A stretch of 36,226 bases of DNA from Thermoplasmata archaeon (GTDB lineage: Archaea; Thermoplasmatota; Thermoplasmata; Thermoplasmatales; GCA-001856825): the NCBI GenBank assembly GCA_021831005.1, contig JAKBNO010000052.1, forward strand, positions 1 to 36,226, written 5' to 3'. The translations under genes and the position numbers were made by a program. Each line of letters begins with the position of its first letter. Position 1 is the first letter of the stretch. The notes beneath the pieces are model-generated. The model was given only the letters and a program-made list of their open reading frames with translations, ran no database searches and was not told the DNA's origin. This document shows positions 1 through 7,566 of the stretch, one piece after another.

Positions 1-40
1 GAAAATGAAAAAATGAATTTTCTCCATTAAACGCAGCAAT

Positions 41-57
41 AATGATTTCAAATCATT
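41..57. repeat. 17-bp palindrome
   Basis: AATGATTT and AAATCATT flank a single central base, a perfect inverted repeat with 8-base arms. It lies about 155 bases before tatA. It could be the end of a transcript from the left or a protein binding site; nothing else in the sequence decides. Confidence 0.35.
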
Positions 58-122
58 CAACAGCATCGTACAGTCTTTGGTGGTAACAGTTTAAACCCTT
101 TTAGTTCGGCTTCCGGAACCGA

Positions 123-142
123 GTTTGCGCAAGTTTGTGCAA
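123..142. repeat. Tandem 10-bp repeat upstream of tatA
   Basis: Two adjacent copies of GTTTGYGCAA, differing at one base, each with a palindromic or near-palindromic core (TTGCGCAA, TTGTGCAA). The spacing of one helical turn and the position 40-60 bases before the tatA TATA box suggest a regulator site. This is inference. Confidence 0.35.
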
Positions 143-182
143 ATCGGTGTAATGCCAGTTTTTACCATAAATCACCATTATG

Positions 183-190
183 TTAATATA
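183..190 (+). promoter_or_regulatory. TATA box of tatA
   Basis: TTAATATA, centred about 26 bases before the ATG at 213. This matches archaeal TATA-to-start spacing, so the mRNA probably begins at that ATG without a leader. Confidence 0.6.
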
Positions 191-212
191 GACGACTTAA
201 ATGCAAACTCAG

Positions 213-410
213 ATGTTAGGCAGCCCAACAGATTGGATAATATTGATCGTGGTCGTTCTGCTGGTTCTCGGCGGTTCAAAGAAGATACCTGAAGTCGCTA
301 AAGCACTAGGTCGCGCAATGGGTGAATTCAGGAAGGGACGGATGGAAGTCGAGAGAGAAATTAGCGAAGCGACAAAGTCCGAAGCCCCAAAACCCGAACC
401 CCACAATTAA
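213..410 (+). CDS. tatA: Sec-independent translocase protein TatA
   Basis: TatA-family pore component of the twin-arginine translocon, which exports folded proteins. The 65-residue product has a short polar start, one membrane helix (about residues 6-20), the GGSKKIP hinge and an amphipathic helix (VAKALGRAMGEF), followed by a charged tail ending in EAPKPEPHN. This is the usual size and layout for TatA. An ATG at 201 would add four residues, but the TATA box at 183-190 points to the ATG at 213. TatC lies 0.8 kb away on the other strand, so the two components are near each other but not in one operon. Confidence 0.9.
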   Translation: MLGSPTDWIILIVVVLLVLGGSKKIPEVAKALGRAMGEFRKGRMEVEREISEATKSEAPKPEPHN

Positions 411-477
411 GCACCCTTTGAATTGACAGAAATCCGCACACGAGAGACCGTACGAGATTAGAGTTGATTATTGAATC

Positions 478-1149
478 TTATTTTTTACATCCTTCACACC
501 ATAGATAGTAGTCTAAGAAATCAATTTCTTCTTGTAGGAGTGTTTTCTCAAATTCTGGAAACTTTTTCCTCCTGACACTGTTGTAGCTTAGATTTTGCAA
601 TTGCTTTGTTTTCTCAAATACATCTTGCATCATACTATCCTTTCCCGTCTCAACGCCCTTAACTGCGAGGGATCCACCCTTCAACACTATCTTTTCCGGG
701 ATCGTAGAGCTTCCAAGAAGCAAGACTGGTTCTTCTTTATCCAAGACTATCTTGGTGTTTTCCGAGAAGAATGTCTCGTCCCCTAGGAGTGCGAGAGAGA
801 GACCGTTGTTAGTGGCAGTTCCGTTTATGGCAGTGAAAATTGGTTTTTCAAGGGCTATCCAGAAAAGGACTAAGCTCTGGATTCTCTTGTAGTAATCTCT
901 AAGGTCCGCATAGCTCTTGTTTTCTGGAACAGAAATACCCCTTGAGAAGATGTAGTTAGACCCAGTCAAGAGGACTGAAGATACCTGATCATCCAGGGCT
1001 GCGATAGAGAAGACCCTGATGAGTTCCTCCAGAAGCGTGTTATCGATGTGTCCCGGAGAAAGCAGAGTGACTACGCCAACAGTTTCCTCTCTCCAGAATG
1101 ATATCTTTTTGAACCCTTCGACCGAAGGCGCTGAAGATTTGTGAGTCAT
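478..1149 (-). CDS. Crotonase-fold protein with degenerate oxyanion-hole motifs
   Basis: A 223-residue enoyl-CoA hydratase/isomerase-superfamily relative. Visible crotonase landmarks are VGVVTL near residue 25, VSSVLLTGS (56-64), then KPIFTAINGTATNNGLSLAL (about 102-121) and SENTKI (129-134). In active crotonases the first oxyanion region reads like F-C-A-G-x-D; here it is FSRGIS. The second usually contains G-G-G; here it is T-N-N-G. The usual catalytic Glu positions cannot be assigned with confidence, and the protein is shorter than the typical 250-260 residues. It may be a non-catalytic or divergent member. A TATA-like CTTATAT lies about 30 bases upstream of the ATG. It sits between tatA (convergent) and tatC (same strand). 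Confidence 0.7.
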   Translation of the reverse strand: MTHKSSAPSVEGFKKISFWREETVGVVTLLSPGHIDNTLLEELIRVFSIAALDDQVSSVLLTGSNYIFSRGISVPENKSYADLRDYYKRIQSLVLFWIALEKPIFTAINGTATNNGLSLALLGDETFFSENTKIVLDKEEPVLLLGSSTIPEKIVLKGGSLAVKGVETGKDSMMQDVFEKTKQLQNLSYNSVRRKKFPEFEKTLLQEEIDFLDYYLWCEGCKK

Positions 1150-1221
1150 TTATCATACCCTCTTTGTAAATTATCGGCTTATATGTTATTCAACTTATAG
1201 TTTTGTCCCGCGCTGCCGTGT

Positions 1222-2052
1222 TTACGTTGAAGTTGATTTCTGCTCCACCCGGAGTCTCTTGCTCAGAATCCATTTGGCCAGGAGCGCACCAGAAAAATAA
1301 AGAGCAATTATAATGAGCGCTATCGTTGTCTCCATAATTCCACCTGTTGCTCCTGGTGAAATGAGCAGAGCTACGAAGAATGCACCTATGATCGCATATC
1401 TCCAGTTCTTGAACCAGAAAGATGGTGGAACTACCCCGACATAGGAGAGAGAAAACACGATTATCGGTGTCTCGAAAATTGCACCCATCCCAGCTGTTAT
1501 CAATACCACTATCGAAACAAACTGCAGTATCCCAAGGGTGGGAAGCACGCCCACATCCATGGCAAAAGCATAAATGACGTGAAAGAGAATAGGCATGATC
1601 AGCTTCAAAGCAAATACGACCCCCACAACAAACAGGATCAATATCGGTATTATCGAAAATGTTACTGCCTTCCTCTCTCTCGGATATAGGGCTGTCTTGG
1701 AGAAACTCAAGAACTGGAATGCGAGGACTGGGATGACAATAGATAGCGAGAAGGCAAGGGAAATGTAGACAACACTCACGACTATGTCAAACGGGGCAAT
1801 GTTGATCAGTACCATCTTGGGTGGCACTAGGGAAGTTTCCATCAGTTTCAGGAGAACGACCGAAAAACTGTTGTAGAATGAAGGAAACGGATAGAAAAGG
1901 TTGTACCCGTCTAGCCTGAATGGTACCGGTCCTAAAAGGAAAAGTCCGAAGAAAATTATAATGAAGACTATGATCGTTCCCTTCAGCCTCGCAATCAGCT
2001 CGTCTATGTAAGTGAACAGCTTTCCCCCAAGTACTCCCCTATCTTGACTCAT
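1222..2052 (-). CDS. tatC: Sec-independent translocase protein TatC
   Basis: Multi-spanning twin-arginine signal receptor of the Tat translocon. The 276-residue protein starts with a cytoplasmic N-terminus carrying YIDELIARLK (about residues 15-24), the counterpart of the H-x-E-E-L-R-x-R signature, followed by about six hydrophobic segments. The cytoplasmic loop ALYPRERKAV and the segment ETPIIVFSLSYVGVV are further TatC marks, as is the run WRYAIIGAFFVALLISPG. Length is close to the family norm. The ATG follows an A/T-rich stretch that is shared with the divergent pyrF promoter region. Probably expressed separately from the crotonase-like gene, which has its own TATA-like box. Confidence 0.92.
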   Translation of the reverse strand: MSQDRGVLGGKLFTYIDELIARLKGTIIVFIIIFFGLFLLGPVPFRLDGYNLFYPFPSFYNSFSVVLLKLMETSLVPPKMVLINIAPFDIVVSVVYISLAFSLSIVIPVLAFQFLSFSKTALYPRERKAVTFSIIPILILFVVGVVFALKLIMPILFHVIYAFAMDVGVLPTLGILQFVSIVVLITAGMGAIFETPIIVFSLSYVGVVPPSFWFKNWRYAIIGAFFVALLISPGATGGIMETTIALIIIALYFSGALLAKWILSKRLRVEQKSTST

Positions 2053-2141
2053 CCTTATCTTTCGTAGGAGGACATTTAATACTAATAAAATAGTTATCGC
2101 AATTCTTTACCGAATTTTCCCCTCTCCCTGAATATGGACAG

Positions 2142-2149
2142 TATTTTAT
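2142..2149 (+). promoter_or_regulatory. TATA box of pyrF
   Basis: TATTTTAT centred 26-27 bases before the ATG at 2172. It favours that ATG as a leaderless start over the TTG at 2151, which lies immediately after the box. Confidence 0.65.
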
Positions 2150-2171
2150 TTTGAAACGGCATCACAGGCAG

Positions 2172-2789
2172 ATGGAAAGCAACATAATCCTTGCCCTAGA
2201 TATTGAAGATAAGGAGAAGGCACTAAAAGTGGCCACTGAAGTCAAGGGACTGGTAAAGGCTTACAAGGTTGGCTATCCACTCATCCTTTCAACAGGATCC
2301 AGTGTAGTCAAAGAGGTCTCAAATATCGGAGAGGTGATCGTGGACATCAAGATAGCGGACATACCAGATGTCTCTAGAAACATAGCCAAAAATTTGACGG
2401 AACAAGGTGCACAAGGAGTGATCATGCAAGGATTTGTGGGAAGAGATGTCGTCAGGGAAGTCAGAAAGGTAGCAAGGGACCTTTATATCGTGGCTGAGAT
2501 GTCTCACCCCGGAAACACAGACTTCATATCTGGCAACTCGGAAAAGATCGCGATGATGGCAAAGGAGGAAGGAGCTGATGGTATCGTTGCACCAGCTACA
2601 CATCCAGAGAGGATACGTGCACTGAAGAAAATATCTGGATTGAAAGTACTCTCCCCTGGGGTTGGAACTCAAGGCGGAAGCTACAAAGTGGCGATGGACA
2701 GCGGGGCAGACTACCTCATAATCGGAAGGAGCATAACTTTGTCTTCCGACCCGAAACAAAAGATTAAAGAATTATTGTCACAAAGGTGA
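2172..2789 (+). CDS. pyrF: Orotidine 5'-phosphate decarboxylase
   Basis: Converts OMP to UMP, the last step of pyrimidine synthesis, in the cytosol. The 205-residue TIM barrel shows the first-strand aspartate (ILALDIED), the Lys in AYKVGYPL and the catalytic D-x-K-x-x-D array as DIKIADIPD (Asp58, Lys60, Asp63). It also has the phosphate-binding end LSPGVGTQGG and ADYLIIGRSI. Length is normal for archaeal PyrF. The start is set by the TATA box 26 bases upstream; an upstream in-frame TTG would add seven residues of poor family fit. Its TGA overlaps the GTG of the AcnX large subunit (GTGA), so the two are co-transcribed. Confidence 0.95.
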   Translation: MESNIILALDIEDKEKALKVATEVKGLVKAYKVGYPLILSTGSSVVKEVSNIGEVIVDIKIADIPDVSRNIAKNLTEQGAQGVIMQGFVGRDVVREVRKVARDLYIVAEMSHPGNTDFISGNSEKIAMMAKEEGADGIVAPATHPERIRALKKISGLKVLSPGVGTQGGSYKVAMDSGADYLIIGRSITLSSDPKQKIKELLSQR

Positions 2790-3967
2790 GGCAGTTGCAA
2801 CTCACAAAAGAAGAAGAGAAGATATTCGAGGGGGAAATGGGAGATGCACCGAAGCTCGCAATAAGGTTACTGTATTCTCTGGGAGAGCTGGGTGAGGCAG
2901 AGAGACTGATACCCATCAAGTCGGCTCACATTTCTGGTGTTTCGTACAAGAACGTCGGCGAAGGCGGGATAGAGTTCCTCAAGAAAATGATGCACAAGGT
3001 TTCGGTTCCGACCTCTCTCAATCCACTGGGTTTTGATATCGAGAACGGTGGGCCAGTTGACATAGACGAAACGTTCCACAAGAAACAGATGGAGATAATT
3101 GGGATCTATCAGAAGATGGGAGTAATGGATAGCTTCACCTGCACCCCATATTACTTTTACAACGAACCGAGTTTTGGAGATCACATCTCTTGGGCCGAGA
3201 GCTCCGCGATCATCTATGTGAACTCTCTCATAGGAGCGAGGACCAACAGGGAGAGCGGTCCATCTGCACTGGCATCCGCCATAATAGGAAAGACCCCTGA
3301 CAGCGGCCTCCACCGGGATGAGGGAAGAAAAGCGACAGTTGTCGTGAATGTAGCAGAGAAGCTTGACTATACGCGATTTGCTGCGCTCGGTCTTTTTCTC
3401 GGACCAAAATTGAACAGGAACATTCCAATCATTAAAGGGCAGAAGGAAGCAAAAGGGATTGAACTGAAAGCTCTTTCAGCCGCCCTGTCTGCAACTTCAT
3501 CCATTCCCATGTTCCACGTGGACGGGATAACGAAAGAAACGAGTCTTGTATCTGACTCCCCTGAAACGATAAACGTGGAGAAGAGTGACATCGATGAAAC
3601 CATCAGTAAGAATTCGGCTCAAGAGGAGCCGGAGCTCATCGCAATAGGTTGCCCTCACCTTTCGTCTGAGGAGCTAGATTACATAGCAAGATTGGTTAAG
3701 GGAAAGAAGAAGGTTGGACCCGACCTGTTCCTGTTTACTTCCAGAGAGGTCAAGGCTCGATCATTGGAATCCGTAAAGACCATAGAGAATTTTGGAGGAA
3801 AGGTATTTTCTGATACCTGCATGGTTGTTTCGCCGCTGAGCAATAACTACAGCAAAACAGGAACCAATTCTGGAAAAGCGACCTTCTATCTACCTCTAAA
3901 GGGATATGGGAACCAGAAGGTTGCCTTCATGGGAATATTGGACTTGCTGAAGTGGGTGATAGGGTGA
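2786..3967 (+). CDS. AcnX large subunit (probable phosphomevalonate dehydratase, DUF521)
   Basis: Catalytic subunit of an aconitase-X enzyme, 393 residues. In archaea the separate large and small AcnX subunits form the iron-sulfur enzyme that dehydrates mevalonate 5-phosphate to trans-anhydromevalonate 5-phosphate, a step of the modified mevalonate pathway for membrane lipids. Three well-spaced cysteines fit [4Fe-4S] ligands: Cys119 in SFTCTPYYF, Cys289 in IGCPHLSSEE and Cys345 in SDTCMVVSPL. Family segments such as SSAIIYVNSLIGARTNRE and SALASAIIGKTP are clear. The start GTG overlaps the pyrF stop, and the stop overlaps the small-subunit ATG by one base (TGATG). The hydroxyproline dehydratase activity known from bacterial AcnX is a less likely alternative. 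Confidence 0.88.
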   Translation: MRQLQLTKEEEKIFEGEMGDAPKLAIRLLYSLGELGEAERLIPIKSAHISGVSYKNVGEGGIEFLKKMMHKVSVPTSLNPLGFDIENGGPVDIDETFHKKQMEIIGIYQKMGVMDSFTCTPYYFYNEPSFGDHISWAESSAIIYVNSLIGARTNRESGPSALASAIIGKTPDSGLHRDEGRKATVVVNVAEKLDYTRFAALGLFLGPKLNRNIPIIKGQKEAKGIELKALSAALSATSSIPMFHVDGITKETSLVSDSPETINVEKSDIDETISKNSAQEEPELIAIGCPHLSSEELDYIARLVKGKKKVGPDLFLFTSREVKARSLESVKTIENFGGKVFSDTCMVVSPLSNNYSKTGTNSGKATFYLPLKGYGNQKVAFMGILDLLKWVIG

Positions 3968-4746
3968 TGAAAGGACGCGGACTGTCTCCAGGCAAGGCCA
4001 CTTCCGATGTCGTTGTCTGTAACCAGCTCATTTCGCCTCTCGGCGAGATCAGCAGGGATGGATTCGTGACCAGCGGACCTTGCGAAAACACAAACATAAC
4101 TGGAAAGGTGTTGGCGTTCAAGGGGGGACGTGGTTCCACTGTCGGATCCTACACATTCCTTGAGTTAAAGACGAGAAACATTGCACCAACTGGACTGATA
4201 AATGAGGCTGCGGAACAGATGGTAGTTACCGGGGCAATAATATCTGAGATACCGATGGTCGACAGAGTACCGCTAGATGTCTTCTTGAAGGGGGACAGAG
4301 TTTCAATGAATGGCTCCACCGGAGATGTTTCTATACTTAATGTGAAGGAGAGGAGAGTAGCAACTGTCTATCTCATGCACGACGGAAATCTCCTGTTGCT
4401 TAAGAGGTCACGGGATATGCCATCGTACCCTGGACAAATAGGCGGCATCTCTGGTTTCATTGAAGAAGGGGAAACTCCTGAACAGACCGGGAGACGAGAG
4501 ATGCTGGAAGAATGTTCGACAGAAGATGCAAAGCTCAGGAAGATTGGAAAAGAGATCTATGTCAGGAACGACGGGAATCTTTACGGCATCACACCGATGA
4601 TTATGGAGACAAGAACAGCAAAAGTGAAACTGAACGAAGAAAACTCCGAATTCTACTGGATCAAACCTGGAGATTTACAATCCTACAAAACGGTTCCAAA
4701 ATTTCAAGAAACTTTTCTCTCTCTCTTAGGCAGGACCGGTACCTAG
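3967..4746 (+). CDS. AcnX small subunit (DUF126) fused to a Nudix hydrolase domain
   Basis: One uninterrupted reading frame encodes two domains. Residues 1-128 are the AcnX small-subunit swivel domain: MKGRGLSPGKA at the start, TSGPCENTNITGKVLAF, then the signature FKGGRGSTVGSYTF. Residues 129-259 are a Nudix hydrolase: VATVYLMHDGNLLLLKRS and a Nudix box from Gly163 (G-x5-E169-x7-R177-E178-M-x-E181-E182), with Ser184 where glycine is usual. The first domain should pair with the upstream large subunit as phosphomevalonate dehydratase. The Nudix domain presumably acts on a phosphorylated or diphosphorylated compound; its substrate is unknown. The start ATG forms TGATG with the upstream stop; GTG codons at 3952 and 3964 are alternatives. 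Confidence 0.88.
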   Translation: MKGRGLSPGKATSDVVVCNQLISPLGEISRDGFVTSGPCENTNITGKVLAFKGGRGSTVGSYTFLELKTRNIAPTGLINEAAEQMVVTGAIISEIPMVDRVPLDVFLKGDRVSMNGSTGDVSILNVKERRVATVYLMHDGNLLLLKRSRDMPSYPGQIGGISGFIEEGETPEQTGRREMLEECSTEDAKLRKIGKEIYVRNDGNLYGITPMIMETRTAKVKLNEENSEFYWIKPGDLQSYKTVPKFQETFLSLLGRTGT

Positions 4747-4804
4747 ATTCCTAGGATTTCACACATTCACAATTCGATGCAAAACGAGACTACCAGAAAT
4801 ACAG

Positions 4805-4812
4805 TATTTATA
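4805..4812 (+). promoter_or_regulatory. TATA box of asnS
   Basis: TATTTATA centred about 25 bases before the ATG at 4834. It lies inside the longer open frame that begins at 4777, so the upstream ATG is probably not used and asnS is leaderless. Confidence 0.65.
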
Positions 4813-4833
4813 CAGAGAGAAATTAGGGGATTC

Positions 4834-6120
4834 ATGCACGTGAACGATGTACTGGACGACAGCCGCGTAGATACCCTGGTAAACGTTCGAGGCTGGGTCT
4901 ATAGGTCTAGAGAATCTGGTCGACTCATATTCTTGGTCATCAGAGACTCGACAAATATCGTTCAGGTTGTTGTGGAGAAGGGCACCGTCACTCCAGAAGA
5001 ATTCGAAATGGCAAAGAAGTCCAATATCGAGACCTCAATCGAAGTGGAAGGGAAGGTTTCGAAGGAGCAGAAGGCGGTCACCGGCTATGAAATCCACGCG
5101 ACAAAGGTCAAAGTCTACCAGTTCGCTGAAAATTTCCCGATCACAAAGGACAAGAGCGACGAGTTTCTGCTCGACATCAGACATCTCTGGTTGAGGAGCA
5201 GGGAGATGACTGCCATTATGAAAATGAGGGAGACAGTTCTCGACTCGATCCGCTATTTCATGAGAGAAAGAGGATACCACGAAGTGCAACCACCCATGTT
5301 CGTGGGTGGAATGGTCGAGGGTGGTTCCACCCTCTTCGAGGTTCCGTACTTTGGTGAGAAGGCTTATCTCACTCAATCCTCGCAGTTCTACTTGGAAGCA
5401 TTCATGTATTCACTTGAAAGTGTGTACACCATATCCCCCTCGTTCAGAGCAGAGAAGTCCAGGACAAGGAGACACCTCACTGAATACTCACACTATGAGG
5501 CAGAAGCTGCTTGGGTTGGAAACCAGCAGATGATGGATCTGGAAGAGGACATGATCATAGCCATAGCCCAAAGCCTGCTTTCCTCGAACAAGGGAGAACT
5601 CGAAATCGTCAAGAGAGACCTGAACAAGATCAAGAGGGTTGAAAAACCATTCTACAGGTATCGCTACGAAAAGGTAATAGAAATAGGAAGACAGAAGGGT
5701 CTCCAGTTGGACGACGTGACCGACTTAGGAGAGAAGGAGGAGAGGACTATAACCGAAGATTTTGACAAACCCATTTTCGTCTATAACTTCCCGACAGAGC
5801 TCAAACCATTCTACCATAGACCCGACCCAGAAGATCCGTCCCACGTAATGAACCACGACGTTCTGGCCCCCGAAGGGTATGGAGAAATAATCGGAGGGGG
5901 AGAAAGAATATGGAACAAGGACGAGCTGATCTCAAGGATGAGGAACGATAACCTGAATCCTGAAGATTATCAATGGTACGTTGACCTGAGGAGCTTTGGT
6001 AGCGTTCCTCATTCTGGTTTTGGACTTGGAGTTGACCGTCTGCTTACCTGGCTTGCTGGATTGGATCACATCAACAAGGTCGTTCCATTTCCGAGGACAA
6101 TAAGACGGCTTAAACCTTAG
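4834..6120 (+). CDS. asnS: Asparaginyl-tRNA synthetase
   Basis: Class IIb synthetase that charges tRNA-Asn. The 428-residue form has an N-terminal OB-fold anticodon domain (VNVRGWVYRSRESGRLIFL) and a class II core. Motif 2 is FRAEKSRTRRHLTEYSHYE and motif 3 is GFGLGVDRLLTWLAGL. The text GEIIGGGERI is in the position expected of this family. Asparagine rather than aspartate specificity is read from the RAEKSRTRRHLTE form of motif 2 (AspRS usually has RAEEHNTTRHL). The open frame extends 19 codons upstream to 4777, but those residues have no family counterpart and contain the TATA box. It stands alone between the AcnX operon and the Cys-rich gene. Confidence 0.93.
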   Translation: MHVNDVLDDSRVDTLVNVRGWVYRSRESGRLIFLVIRDSTNIVQVVVEKGTVTPEEFEMAKKSNIETSIEVEGKVSKEQKAVTGYEIHATKVKVYQFAENFPITKDKSDEFLLDIRHLWLRSREMTAIMKMRETVLDSIRYFMRERGYHEVQPPMFVGGMVEGGSTLFEVPYFGEKAYLTQSSQFYLEAFMYSLESVYTISPSFRAEKSRTRRHLTEYSHYEAEAAWVGNQQMMDLEEDMIIAIAQSLLSSNKGELEIVKRDLNKIKRVEKPFYRYRYEKVIEIGRQKGLQLDDVTDLGEKEERTITEDFDKPIFVYNFPTELKPFYHRPDPEDPSHVMNHDVLAPEGYGEIIGGGERIWNKDELISRMRNDNLNPEDYQWYVDLRSFGSVPHSGFGLGVDRLLTWLAGLDHINKVVPFPRTIRRLKP

Positions 6121-6200
6121 GCTGTGGAGTTGAAGCTTCAACAGTCTGGAACATTACCATCGGCTGACCGATCAAAATTAGTCCTGTCGTTCTAATACAA

Positions 6201-6208
6201 TTTTTATT
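6201..6208 (+). promoter_or_regulatory. TATA box of the Cys-rich gene
   Basis: TTTTTATT centred about 25 bases before the GTG at 6229, which supports a leaderless GTG start. Confidence 0.5.
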
Positions 6209-6228
6209 CAACCTATTTATTAGCTTAC

Positions 6229-6477
6229 GTGCGGTGCATTTTTTCGGACCTCAAGGACGTTTGTCATTTCAAGTACCCGGGATACAAGTGCATACAGGAA
6301 GAGTGTGATATTTGGGGCCACCACAAGGCACTTGAGAATGAGTGTGTCTACTTGGATGCACATGGCTGCTCAAAACTCAACCTCCTCGCATGCAAAGGTA
6401 AGGATAACTGTGTCTTTTTCAGGGAATTTTTTGAATCTCCTGTAGAGATTCCTAAAGTAGTGGATCGGACAAAATAA
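6229..6477 (+). CDS. Small Cys-rich protein of unknown function
   Basis: An 82-residue protein I do not recognise. It has eight cysteines (residues 3, 12, 21, 26, 39, 47, 55, 61) and histidines at 13, 31 and 32, enough to bind one or two zinc ions or an iron-sulfur cluster. The spacing (for example C-x4-C at 21-26) fits no standard zinc ribbon that I know. There is no signal peptide or membrane segment, so it should be cytosolic. Its own TATA box and leaderless GTG argue that it is a real gene. The next gene, nmd3, starts 26 bases beyond its stop and has its own TATA box within the 3' end of this gene. Confidence 0.65.
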   Translation: MRCIFSDLKDVCHFKYPGYKCIQEECDIWGHHKALENECVYLDAHGCSKLNLLACKGKDNCVFFREFFESPVEIPKVVDRTK

Positions 6478-6482
6478 TTTTA
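6474..6482 (+). promoter_or_regulatory. TATA box of nmd3
   Basis: ATAATTTTA centred 26 bases before the ACG at 6504. The spacing equals that of the other leaderless genes here and so marks 6504 as the likely first transcribed codon. Confidence 0.5.
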
Positions 6483-6503
6483 GTCACGTAGTCATAATCC
6501 GTT

Positions 6504-7532
6504 ACGAAGTGCATAGTCTGCGGGAAGGAAGTTGATCGGTCGACTGTCATCTGTGAAGATTGCAAGAAGGGAAGCATCACCGAAGGGTTTGTCAAATCAA
6601 TCAAGATCAAGCGGTGCCCGCATTGCGGCTCAGTGTTCTTGGGCGGATGGTCTGAGAAATCAATAAAGGAAGATGATGTTATAAATTCGGTTATCGAGTC
6701 GGTATTCAATATTACGGAACCTTCGTTCGAGGTGAGCGGCGATGAATACAACAGAAAGATATCTTACGAAGGAATATCATCAAAAGACGGAGAGCAAAGG
6801 AAGGGGCAGTTTTTCCTTCACACATCCCTGTCCACGTGCCCTGTTTGCACGAAGAAACTGGGCAATTATCACGAGGCTATCCTTCAGCTCAGGGGAGAGA
6901 AAGGTGAACGACAGGATTTCATCCTGAGCTACCTCGTCGATCTGGTCGACAACGCTCAATCCAAAGACGTATTCCTGACCAAGATGGACCGGATCAAGGA
7001 GGGCTATGATCTCTTCCTTTCGGACAAACAGTTTGCAAGGTCCATGGCGAGGAAGGCCATAGATCGGTTCGGAGGGTCCTTCAAGGAAACGTCGCACCTA
7101 GTGGGCATGAAGAATGGTACCGAACTCTACAGGATAACCGTATCCGTCCGCATTCCAAATTTCCAGAAGGGAGATGTGCTTAAAACTGACAAGAACCTCT
7201 ATCTAGTGGTGTCAATCAAAGCAGATCTGGTGACTCTGATAAGCTTCGCCAGTCGATCGAGGTCAAAAAAGAAACTTGAGGATTTAGAAGATCGTACTGT
7301 CTACCGGAATGGTGAAGATATAAAAGAGGCCGAAATTCTGTACAGAGAGGGAAAGACAGCGTACATAATGGATCCCTTCGATTTCAAGGAGAAAGCAGTT
7401 GTTGATGCTGATGGATCAGCCAGGTTGAAAGTTGTCAGGGTGGATGAAGAGCTTTTTGTCGTGCCATCGATACAGGCATCAAGAGTGACCAGTCCAATTC
7501 TTGCTTCCGATCGATCCGACAATAAGGATTGA
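6504..7532 (+). CDS. nmd3: 60S export/assembly protein homologue NMD3, apparent ACG start
   Basis: Archaeal NMD3, thought to act in late assembly or quality control of the large ribosomal subunit. The N-terminal zinc domain reads C3-x2-C6, C17-x2-C20 and C38-x2-C41, followed later by CPVCTKKLGNYHEAILQLRG and the core segments VFLTKMDRIKEGYDLFLS and YRITVSVRIPNFQKGDVL. The first conventional start codon in frame is the GTG at 6633, which would delete five of these six cysteines and part of the family core. Upstream of it the frame is open back to a TAA at 6495-6497, and no ATG, GTG or TTG occurs. The ACG at 6504 gives the expected start (Met-Lys-Cys-Ile-Val-Cys) and lies 26 bases from a TATA box. 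It is either a true ACG start or a base error for ATG. The product is 342 residues. Confidence 0.85.
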   Translation, partial: TKCIVCGKEVDRSTVICEDCKKGSITEGFVKSIKIKRCPHCGSVFLGGWSEKSIKEDDVINSVIESVFNITEPSFEVSGDEYNRKISYEGISSKDGEQRKGQFFLHTSLSTCPVCTKKLGNYHEAILQLRGEKGERQDFILSYLVDLVDNAQSKDVFLTKMDRIKEGYDLFLSDKQFARSMARKAIDRFGGSFKETSHLVGMKNGTELYRITVSVRIPNFQKGDVLKTDKNLYLVVSIKADLVTLISFASRSRSKKKLEDLEDRTVYRNGEDIKEAEILYREGKTAYIMDPFDFKEKAVVDADGSARLKVVRVDEELFVVPSIQASRVTSPILASDRSDNKD

Positions 7533-7566
7533 AAAGAATTAAATTTCAATTACAAGTTCTAATCCA

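Noticed and set aside
91..168. 25-codon minus-strand frame upstream of tatA
   Set aside because: Too short, with no promoter signal at the right distance; its bases are better explained by the tandem repeats.
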